Origin: Armatimonadota bacterium
Lineage (GTDB): Bacteria; Sysuimicrobiota; Sysuimicrobiia; Sysuimicrobiales; Kaftiobacteriaceae
NCBI GenBank assembly: GCA_020028535.1
Contig: JAIBHM010000013.1
Span: forward strand, 1-27,081
Direction of reading: 5' to 3'
Length of the DNA: 27,081 bases
The notes under the pieces were generated by a model. It saw only the letters and a list, made by a program, of their open reading frames with translations, did no database searches and had not been told where the DNA came from. Each line of letters begins with the position of its first letter. The first letter of the stretch is position 1. The position numbers and the translations under genes were made by a program. Positions 16,041 to 21,896 of this stretch are shown here, piece after piece.

Positions 16041-16047
16041 AACGGTA

Positions 16048-16887
16048 GTGACTCCTGCCCGCCGAACCCCGCGGCGGGATCCTGTCCTCCAGTACCACAT
16101 CCAGTCTGATTTTGCCGCGGGTCTCGCTCTCTCACAGATCGCCGAAAAGCATGCGCTTCCGGAGCATACGGTCGCGCAGGCCCTAAGGCGTGACCGCGAC
16201 CCTCAGGCGCTTCCCGATCCCTTCAGTCTCGCGCAACGCGCCCGGAACGGCCGTGACGCCGCGCTGCTCTATTGGGTGGGGTATGTTGCGTCGTGCGGAT
16301 CGGTCTACGATGGAGCGATACCGACCGTGGTCCTCGACGTCGATCCGCGCGATCGCGGGCACGTCGAGACCGTTCTCGAGGACCTCTGCGGCGGGCGGCT
16401 GGGCCATGAATACTGCAGCAGCACCACGCGCGGCCTGCAAGTCTACATCCGCGATCGTGACCTCGGCCGGCTGCTTGTACGATGGGGGCTCCCCGGCGAC
16501 GACCGGTCGGCGGGCAGCGTGCCCATTGCGCTCATCCCGACATCGCTACTCTCCCATTTCGTGCGAGGGTGCCTCGAAGGCGCCCGCCGTACTCCGCCCT
16601 TCGGGATGCGCACGACGCCGGTTTCCCCGGCATCCGTCGGCAAAGTGGTCTTCACGGGTCCAGAGAGCTTCATCGCCGCGCTACGCGAGGCGATGGAGCC
16701 CACAGTGCTTGGCACGGGAACATTCCGCCGCCCAACCCGTAACGGGGAGGCGACTCTGGTCTACGAGGGACGCGCAGCGCTACGCGTCATGCGATTCGCA
16801 TATCGAGACGCCGCACGGTCGATCCCACGCGCCGATCGTTTGCGGCGGGCCCTGCAGACATCAGGGCACCGGGCCAGACGGGGGTAA
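16048..16887 (+). CDS. HTH plus LAGLIDADG-fold protein lacking catalytic acids
   Basis: This protein has 279 residues. Residues about 24-50 (GLALSQIAEKHALPEHTVAQ onward) look like a helix-turn-helix. Residues about 70-265 follow a two-repeat LAGLIDADG homing-endonuclease fold. The first motif helix is LLYWVGYVASCGSV (about 73-86) and the second is LLSHFVRGCLEGAR (about 167-180). The end VYEGRAALRVMRFAYRDA matches the usual final helix. In active enzymes the motif ends in an acidic residue (A-A-D-G or G-D-G). Here these positions are C83 and A179, so metal-dependent cleavage should be lost while DNA or RNA binding may remain. WhiA is a known case of a LAGLIDADG fold turned regulator, with the domain order reversed. 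It starts at GTG 16048 and is followed after 26 nt by the RRM gene, probably on one transcript. It is free-standing: no intron or intein surrounds it. Confidence 0.78.
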   Translation: MTPARRTPRRDPVLQYHIQSDFAAGLALSQIAEKHALPEHTVAQALRRDRDPQALPDPFSLAQRARNGRDAALLYWVGYVASCGSVYDGAIPTVVLDVDPRDRGHVETVLEDLCGGRLGHEYCSSTTRGLQVYIRDRDLGRLLVRWGLPGDDRSAGSVPIALIPTSLLSHFVRGCLEGARRTPPFGMRTTPVSPASVGKVVFTGPESFIAALREAMEPTVLGTGTFRRPTRNGEATLVYEGRAALRVMRFAYRDAARSIPRADRLRRALQTSGHRARRG

Positions 16888-16913
16888 AAGGGCTTTACGA
16901 AAGGAGTCGGATC

Positions 16914-17324
16914 ATGCCAAGCAAGCGGCTGTACGTCGGCAATCTTGCCTATGAAGTGAGCGAACAGGATCTGCGCACCCTGTTCGAACCGTACGGGCCC
17001 ATTACGGACGTCCAGTTGATCGGCGGCCGCGGATTCGGATTCGTCGAGGTTCCCGAGGAACGCGCCGCGGATGCGATCAACACTCTGAACGGCACGACCC
17101 AATGGGGCCGGGGGGTCGTGGTGAGCGAGGCCCGCCCGCGTCAGGAATCATCCGGCGGCGAGCGCCGCGGCGGTGGTGGCAACAGCGGGTTCCGCCGCGA
17201 TAGTGCCGGCGGTGGTGGCGGCGCGGCGCGCCGGGGCGGAGGGCGTCCGGGCGGGCGCGGCCGTCACGGCGGCGGCAGTAGCGGCGGGCGCGGTGGGCGC
17301 CGCGAGGGCTTTCAGCGCTTCTAA
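16914..17324 (+). CDS. RRM-domain RNA-binding protein with glycine/arginine-rich tail
   Basis: This 136-residue protein has one RRM domain: RNP2 LYVGNL (residues 6-11), RNP1 RGFGFVEV (about 39-46) and the closing helix and strand up to about residue 75. Residues 80-136 are a low-complexity Gly/Arg tail with many GGG and RGG-like units. Such proteins resemble the cold-induced Rbp proteins of cyanobacteria and bind single-stranded RNA. The RGG tail can add RNA affinity or promote condensates (inference). AAAGGAG lies 10 nt before ATG 16914. It sits between the LAGLIDADG-fold gene and a DEAD-box helicase, forming an RNA-centred neighbourhood. Confidence 0.93.
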   Translation: MPSKRLYVGNLAYEVSEQDLRTLFEPYGPITDVQLIGGRGFGFVEVPEERAADAINTLNGTTQWGRGVVVSEARPRQESSGGERRGGGGNSGFRRDSAGGGGGAARRGGGRPGGRGRHGGGSSGGRGGRREGFQRF

Positions 17325-17335
17325 TCCGTAGTCGT

Positions 17336-17364
17336 TTGACGCGCACGCCAGGGTTTGATATACT
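17336..17364 (+). promoter_or_regulatory. Sigma-70 type promoter of the DEAD-box helicase gene
   Basis: TTGACG (17336-17341) and TATACT (17359-17364) are separated by exactly 17 nt. Transcription would start near 17371, giving a 5' leader of about 180 nt ahead of ATG 17552. Confidence 0.75.
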
Positions 17365-17389
17365 GACGACGTCGTCATAGATGCGTTCT

Positions 17390-17424
17390 GCGGGGGATGC
17401 CATCTGGACTGAGGCATCCCCCGC
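17390..17424 (+). other. Strong 12-bp leader hairpin in the helicase mRNA
   Basis: A perfect GC-rich stem pairs 17390-17401 with 17413-17424 around an 11-nt loop, about 20 nt into the predicted transcript. No T-tract follows, so it is not a classic terminator. It may stabilise the message or be a target of the helicase or RRM protein (inference). Confidence 0.6.
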
Positions 17425-17513
17425 GTGTGTGTCGCAAGCCTTCTTTGGGCGGATTGTGCTTGGCGAGACACGCGCAGATGCCGGCACAACCGTTTGGCTC
17501 CCACGCGGAGCCG

Positions 17514-17531
17514 GGTCCGCTCACGCGGACC
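17514..17531 (+). other. 7-bp hairpin just before the helicase ribosome-binding site
   Basis: GGTCCGC/GCGGACC encloses a TCAC loop. It ends two bases before AAAGGAGG (17534-17541). It could affect access to the ribosome-binding site, for example at low temperature (inference). Confidence 0.45.
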
Positions 17532-17551
17532 ACAAAGGAGGCATTTGTTAT

Positions 17552-18688
17552 ATGCAGGCAACACAAGAAGCCGTCACGTTCGGCGGCCTGGTCCTTCGCT
17601 CGGAGACCCTCCGAGCCATCCATACGATGGGGTGGCAACAACCCACCCCCATTCAAGCGCAGGTCATCCCCGTAATGCTGGAAGGCCGGGACCTCGTCGG
17701 TCAGGCCCAGACAGGCTCGGGAAAGACCGGAGCCTTTGGTATCCCCCTCATCGAGCGGATCGACCCACAGACGCGTGATCTACAGGCCCTGGTACTGGTT
17801 CCCACGCGGGAATTGGCGCTCCAGGTGTCCGATGAAGTCCGCGCCCTGGGCCGCGGGCGGGGGATCAAAGTCGTCACCCTCTTCGGCGGCCAGGCGATTG
17901 AGCGGCAGTTTGCCGACCTGCGGCGCCATCCGCACATCGCGGTGGCCACGCCGGGTCGGCTGCTCGACCACATGCGGAGGAGCACCGTCTCGCTTGGGAA
18001 GGTGCGCACGGTCGTGCTCGACGAGGCCGACCGCATGCTGGACATGGGCTTCCTGCCCGATGTCACGCTGATCCTGAACGCGGTGCCGGGCCAGCGCCAG
18101 ACGGCGCTGTTCTCGGCCACGATCCCGGCGGAGATCCGCACCATCGCCAACCGCCAGATGCAGAACCCAGTCTCGGTGCGTATCGCAGCACCCGCGCCCA
18201 CGGTCGACACGGTGGAGCAGTTCTACGTTGAAGTCGCAGAGGAAGACAAGGTCAAGGCCCTGCGGCGGCTGCTCCAGGAAGAAGCGATCGAGAGCGCGCT
18301 GGTGTTCCGGCGCACCAAGCATCGGGCGGACCGCCTGGCGACGACGCTGGGACGGCATCACCGTGTGGGCGTGATCCACGGGGGGATGCGCCAGGGCGCG
18401 CGCCTGTCGGCGCTGCGGGCGTTCGTCGAGAGGCGGACGCCGATCCTGGTGGCCACCAACGTGGCTTCGCGAGGGCTTGACCTGCCCGAGGTCTCGCACG
18501 TCATCAACTTCGACGTGCCCGAGGACATGGAAACCTATATCCACCGCGTCGGCCGCACCGCCCGCATGGGTCGCCCGGGAACGGCGATCACCCTGGTCGG
18601 GCAGCACGACACGGCGATGCTCGACGAGCTGCGGCGCAAGCTCGGTCCGTCGTTCAAGCGCCACCGCCTGAACATCTACGCTCGGTAA
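17552..18688 (+). CDS. DEAD-box RNA helicase, compact RhlE-type
   Basis: This 378-residue ATP-dependent RNA helicase has all core motifs: the Q motif with PTPIQAQVIP, motif I AQTGSGKT (52-59), Ia PTRELALQ, DEAD (157-160), SAT (188-190), TNVASRGLDLP and HRVGRTARMGR. The protein ends soon after the second RecA domain, so it lacks the long C-terminal tails of DeaD/CsdA and resembles minimal RhlE or CshA forms. ATG 17552 is preceded by AAAGGAGG at 10 nt. The frame is open to 17381, but that part overlaps the structured leader and is not helicase-like. Bacterial relatives remodel rRNA and mRNA, especially in the cold. The long structured leader and the RRM gene next door fit that role. Confidence 0.95.
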   Translation: MQATQEAVTFGGLVLRSETLRAIHTMGWQQPTPIQAQVIPVMLEGRDLVGQAQTGSGKTGAFGIPLIERIDPQTRDLQALVLVPTRELALQVSDEVRALGRGRGIKVVTLFGGQAIERQFADLRRHPHIAVATPGRLLDHMRRSTVSLGKVRTVVLDEADRMLDMGFLPDVTLILNAVPGQRQTALFSATIPAEIRTIANRQMQNPVSVRIAAPAPTVDTVEQFYVEVAEEDKVKALRRLLQEEAIESALVFRRTKHRADRLATTLGRHHRVGVIHGGMRQGARLSALRAFVERRTPILVATNVASRGLDLPEVSHVINFDVPEDMETYIHRVGRTARMGRPGTAITLVGQHDTAMLDELRRKLGPSFKRHRLNIYAR

Positions 18689-18699
18689 CCCGCCCGGAC

Positions 18700-18763
18700 G
18701 TCATCGCGGCAGCGCAGCGGCGAAGCAATCCCCTACAATAAGGGAAGCTGGGGATTGCTTCGC
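18700..18763. repeat. REP-like palindromic element
   Basis: The arms GCGAAGCAATCCCC (18720-18733) and GGGGATTGCTTCGC (18750-18763) form a perfect 14-bp stem with a 16-nt loop. The left flank GTCATCGCGGCAGCGCAGCG resembles the dispersed bacterial repeat type built on GTCATTGCGAGC ... GAAGCAATC. It lies between the helicase and the cobalamin-binding protein and has no T-tract. The loop contains TACAAT, which may be a chance -10. Confidence 0.65.
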
Positions 18764-18783
18764 TCTTCCATGCCGGAGGCCGG

Positions 18784-19686
18784 ATGCGCATCGTCTCGCT
18801 GTTGCCCAGCGCCACGGAGATCGTCTCCACCCTCGGGCTGACCGAATCGCTCGTGGGGATCTCCCACGACTGCGACTTTCCTCCCGAAATTCGAACCAGG
18901 CCCATCCTGAGTGAAGCCATTGTGACCACCGATCTTCCGAGCGGGGTCATCGAGACACAGATCCGCGGCCAGGTGCATCGAGGCAAAAGCGTCTACCATC
19001 TGGACGAAGCGCAACTCGCGCACTTGCGGCCCAACCTGATCCTCACGCAGGAGCTGTGCCAGGTCTGCGCGCCATCCTACACCCTCGTCAAACAGGCGGC
19101 GAAAGTGCTCGACGCCGAGACAAAGATCGCCTCGCTCGAGCCGCGGGGACTCGACGACATCCTCGACAACATCCTGCTGGTCGGCGACCTCACCGACACA
19201 GGTGAGAGAGCGCGCGCGGTGGTTCAAGAGTTGCGCAGGCGCATCGAGCACGTGCGCGATGTTGTCGGGCGCCTCCGCCCGACGGTAGTGTGTATTGAAT
19301 GGCTTGACCCGATATACGTCGCTGGACACTGGATTCCGGAGATGGTCGAGATCGCCGGCGGGCGCGACGTGCTGGGCAAAGCGGGCGAGCCGTCCTTCCT
19401 GGTGGAGTGGAACGACGTGCTGGAGGCGGCGCCCGATGTCGTCGTCGTGATGCCCTGCGGATTCGACGTCCCCCGCACGCGGCAGGAAATCACCCTGCTG
19501 ACGAATCGGCGAGAATGGAATCGGCTTCCCGCAGTGCGTGACGGCCGCGTCTATCTCACCGGCGCGACCGCGTACTTCAATCGGCCCGGGCCGCGAATCG
19601 TGACGGGATTAGAGATTCTTGCGCAGATCCTGCACCCCGATGCCTTCCAAGCCGCCACGCCCCTGGACGGATATACGCCTCTCTAA
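18784..19686 (+). CDS. Cobalamin-binding BtuF-like protein
   Basis: This 300-residue protein has the periplasmic-binding class III fold of BtuF. It begins MRIVSLLPSATEIVSTLGL, with SLVGISHDCDFPPE after it. The middle holds LTQELCQVCAPSY, and the end GRVYLTGATAYFNRPGPRIVTG. Homologues are annotated as cobalamin-binding or ABC-type Fe/cobalamin binding proteins. There is no signal peptide or lipobox, so a cytosolic form is likely, as in many bacteria. Its role there is unknown. ATG 18784 follows GGAGG at 5 nt. No BtuC or BtuD genes lie nearby. Confidence 0.85.
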   Translation: MRIVSLLPSATEIVSTLGLTESLVGISHDCDFPPEIRTRPILSEAIVTTDLPSGVIETQIRGQVHRGKSVYHLDEAQLAHLRPNLILTQELCQVCAPSYTLVKQAAKVLDAETKIASLEPRGLDDILDNILLVGDLTDTGERARAVVQELRRRIEHVRDVVGRLRPTVVCIEWLDPIYVAGHWIPEMVEIAGGRDVLGKAGEPSFLVEWNDVLEAAPDVVVVMPCGFDVPRTRQEITLLTNRREWNRLPAVRDGRVYLTGATAYFNRPGPRIVTGLEILAQILHPDAFQAATPLDGYTPL

Positions 19687-19691
19687 CCGCG

Positions 19692-19715
19692 ATCGCGTCG
19701 GCGCACCGACGCGAT
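19692..19715. terminator. Hairpin between convergent genes
   Basis: A perfect 10-bp stem ATCGCGTCGG/CCGACGCGAT has a 4-nt loop. It sits exactly between the stops of the cobalamin-binding and cupin genes. There is no T-tract, so bidirectional termination is inferred from position. Confidence 0.5.
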
Positions 19716-19720
19716 GACAA

Positions 19721-20104
19721 CTAGTATTCGTCCCAGTTCTTCTTCTCGACGGTCCAGTCCGTGGGGCCAGACGGCCGCATGGAGAGATGCACCATCGCCG
19801 TCGTCTTGGTCGCGCCGTGCCAGTGCCAGATGCCGGCGGGGATCACCGCAATGTCTCCCGGCCGCACGGTGCGGCGCTCGCGCTCAGTAGCGACGATGCC
19901 TTCACCCTCGACGATATATAGCGCCTGATCAGTGGAGTGGACGTGGGGCACGGTGCGCCCGCCGGCCTCGAAGAAGACGCCGATCAGCTCCACCTTGCCC
20001 GGCTCTTCCGGCCGGACGAGATTCTGCGTCCGGACCCTCCCCGAGAAGTATTCAGGACGATCAGGAGATTGCGCCTTCGCGCGGTCCGGCCTTACGATAA
20101 TCAT
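19721..20104 (-). CDS. Single-domain cupin protein
   Basis: This 127-residue cupin has motif 1 as PHVHSTDQALYIVEGEG (two His plus downstream Glu) and motif 2 as PGDIAVIPAGIWHWHG, so the metal site appears complete. The family includes sugar isomerases, dioxygenases and small-molecule sensors, and a precise role cannot be given. ATG 20104 overlaps the stop of the upstream small gene in ATGA, showing translational coupling. The frame is open upstream to 20431 but that part is not cupin-like. Confidence 0.88.
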   Translation of the reverse strand: MIIVRPDRAKAQSPDRPEYFSGRVRTQNLVRPEEPGKVELIGVFFEAGGRTVPHVHSTDQALYIVEGEGIVATERERRTVRPGDIAVIPAGIWHWHGATKTTAMVHLSMRPSGPTDWTVEKKNWDEY

Positions 20105-20313
20105 CGCTCTGCCCCCCGGCCACGCGTGATGTCCTCTGCGCTGCGCCCGAGCAGGAGCCGCCCGAGCTTGCGGTGGCCGATCTTCAAATAGTGCGCGCGC
20201 CAGACCGCCACGACGTCTTCCCTGGTCCGGCAGGCCTCGAGCTCGCTCTTCACCTTCGCCAGGTACTCGCGCTCCTCTTCGGGCGAGGTGAACGCAGGCT
20301 CTCGCGTGGACAT
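20101..20313 (-). CDS. Small charged protein of unknown function
   Basis: This 70-residue protein begins MSTREPAFTSPEEEREYL. It is helical and highly charged, with SELEACRTREDVVAVWRAHY and HRKLGRLLLGRSAEDI. I do not recognise a family. It is coupled to the cupin by an ATGA overlap. No Shine-Dalgarno site precedes ATG 20313, but TATAGT lies exactly 7 nt upstream, so the message is probably leaderless. A GTG at 20322 in the same frame would fall inside that promoter and is less likely. Confidence 0.6.
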   Translation of the reverse strand: MSTREPAFTSPEEEREYLAKVKSELEACRTREDVVAVWRAHYLKIGHRKLGRLLLGRSAEDITRGRGAER

Positions 20314-20320
20314 AGTGCTC

Positions 20321-20326
20321 ACTATA
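20321..20326 (-). promoter_or_regulatory. Candidate -10 element of a leaderless message
   Basis: TATAGT on the minus strand is followed by 7 nt and then ATG 20313, the same spacing as at 16035-16048. No convincing -35 is seen. Confidence 0.4.
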
Positions 20327-20369
20327 TTTGGCGTAGGGGGTGCAGTGTCCCTCACGAATATGAGCGGCC

Positions 20370-21026
20370 GTGAATTCGCGGACAGGTCCGCCTCCGCGTG
20401 AGGCGTTTACGCCCCGGGAGCGGGCCATCATCCGGGGCCTACGTACCCCCGGTCAGGTTCAGCGATTCTTGCACGCCCTTCCCTATAATCAGGAGAAGAA
20501 AGGCGAGACGCTGCGGTCGTTTCGCGAGGTCGTTCGGCGTGGCACGGCGCACTGTCTCGAGGCTGCGCTGGCGGCAGCGGTGATCCTCGAGCAGCACCGC
20601 TATCCGCCGCTGGTGCTGAGCTTTGACTCGCAGGACAATCTCGATCACGTGATCTTCGTGTTCCGCCACGGCAGGCGGTGGGGCTCGGTGGCCCGGTCCC
20701 GTGACGCCGGTCTGCACGGGCGCAAACCGGTCTTCCGCTCCATCCGGGACCTCGCGTGGAGCTACTTCGATCCCTACGTCGACATGACGGGACGCCTGAG
20801 CGGTTACCAACTGGTGGACCTCCGCGATCTCGGCGACTACGACTGGCGCTTCAATCGCAAAAATATGTGGAAAGTGGAGAAGTTCCTCATCGACATCCCG
20901 CACCGGAAGATGCCGTCCTCCGACGATCGCTACCGGCGTCTGCATGCCCGCTACACAGCGTACCGTAAGCGCGACCCCACCGGCCCCGTGGTGGAGATCT
21001 ATCAGCGGCGCGATCGCTGGATGTAG
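20370..21026 (+). CDS. Uncharacterised protein, possible transglutaminase/papain-like fold
   Basis: This 218-residue soluble protein has no signal peptide. RRGTAHCLEAALAAAVILEQ puts a Cys at the start of a hydrophobic helix. SQDNLDHVIFVFRHGRRWGSV then gives a His on a strand, and an Asp follows in ARSRDAGLH. This Cys-helix, His-strand, Asp order is typical of the transglutaminase/papain-like fold. No family name can be given. The C-terminal third is rich in Arg and Tyr. It starts at GTG 20370 with a poor ribosome-binding site, 56 bp from the divergent small gene. It ends 3 nt before mutM, so the two are co-translated. Confidence 0.75.
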   Translation: MNSRTGPPPREAFTPRERAIIRGLRTPGQVQRFLHALPYNQEKKGETLRSFREVVRRGTAHCLEAALAAAVILEQHRYPPLVLSFDSQDNLDHVIFVFRHGRRWGSVARSRDAGLHGRKPVFRSIRDLAWSYFDPYVDMTGRLSGYQLVDLRDLGDYDWRFNRKNMWKVEKFLIDIPHRKMPSSDDRYRRLHARYTAYRKRDPTGPVVEIYQRRDRWM

Positions 21027-21029
21027 CCC

Positions 21030-21818
21030 ATGCCGGAACTGCCCGATGTCGAGACCGTTGCCGCTATGCTGCGGCGACGGGTGCGCGGGAAGCGCATCCG
21101 ACGGGTGAGGCTCCTGACGCCATCCACAGTGCGCTCGCCCGATCCCGCCACGTTCACCCGTCTGCTGCGCGGGCGCCGCGTGCAACAGATAGTCCGGCGC
21201 GGCAAGTACCTGCTCATCGGCCTGGACGGGGGCCTCACGCTCGTTGCGCATCTGCGCATGACGGGCGACTTCGAGATCACAGACCCGAAGATGCCGATCC
21301 ATCCGCACACGCGCGTCATCTTTGAGATCGACGGCCGCCACCTGCGGTTCACCGACCAGCGCCGCTTCGGGCACATGGACCTGCTCACACCACAGGGGTT
21401 GTCGCAATTTCCCGGCCTCAGCCGCATGGGGATCGAGCCGCTCGGTCCGCAGTTCACGCTCGCGAAGTTTCGCGAGATCGTCAGGGCCAGGCGCGGCACG
21501 GTCAAGGCGCTCCTGCTCCGGCAAGATCTGATCGCGGGGATCGGCAACATTTACGCCGACGAAATTCTGTGGCGCGCCCGCCTCCATCCCGCCCGTCGAA
21601 TCGAGTCCCTCCGCCCTGATCGCCTGAAGCATCTCTACAGCACGATCCGGTCAGTCCTGCGAACCGCGGTCGCGGGCTTGTCCCGCTACGGCCGGCCGGT
21701 AGGCCGGTTTCTCGCCGCGCGGGAGCAGAACGGCCACTGCCCCAGGTGTGGTCGCTCCCTTGCCGTCGACCGCATCGCCGGTCGCACGACCTACTTCTGC
21801 CGGACCTGCCAGCGCTAG
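21030..21818 (+). CDS. mutM: Formamidopyrimidine-DNA glycosylase
   Basis: This 262-residue bifunctional DNA glycosylase/AP lyase removes 8-oxoguanine and ring-opened purines. It begins MPELPDVETV, giving the catalytic N-terminal Pro and Glu after Met removal. Other landmarks are the Lys of RRGKYLL (about residue 59), HLRMTGDF, QRRFGHMDL, LLLRQDLIAGIGNIYADEIL (helix-two-turn-helix) and a C-terminal zinc finger with HCPRCG and FCRTCQR. The length is normal for Fpg. ATG 21030 lies 3 nt after the stop of the preceding uncharacterised gene. Together with tag, this is the second base-excision repair enzyme in the window. Confidence 0.96.
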   Translation: MPELPDVETVAAMLRRRVRGKRIRRVRLLTPSTVRSPDPATFTRLLRGRRVQQIVRRGKYLLIGLDGGLTLVAHLRMTGDFEITDPKMPIHPHTRVIFEIDGRHLRFTDQRRFGHMDLLTPQGLSQFPGLSRMGIEPLGPQFTLAKFREIVRARRGTVKALLLRQDLIAGIGNIYADEILWRARLHPARRIESLRPDRLKHLYSTIRSVLRTAVAGLSRYGRPVGRFLAAREQNGHCPRCGRSLAVDRIAGRTTYFCRTCQR

Positions 21819-21896
21819 ACCAAACCCGCCTCATCCACCGACCGTCTACGTGGACTGCAATAGGGGCAAGGGCGTGACCGGAGAGAGGTGCGGTTC

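Noticed and set aside
17153..17300. DNA repeat array in the RRM gene tail
   Set aside because: The GGC/GGT-rich stretch simply encodes the Gly/Arg tail. Units are irregular in length and not a CRISPR or minisatellite.
18734..18749. TACAAT in the palindrome loop as promoter of the cobalamin-binding gene
   Set aside because: There is no suitable -35 and the box is enclosed in a repeat element, so it was not listed as a promoter.
20439..21632. Leftward 397-codon open frame
   Set aside because: It is antisense to the uncharacterised gene and mutM, both with family or context support.
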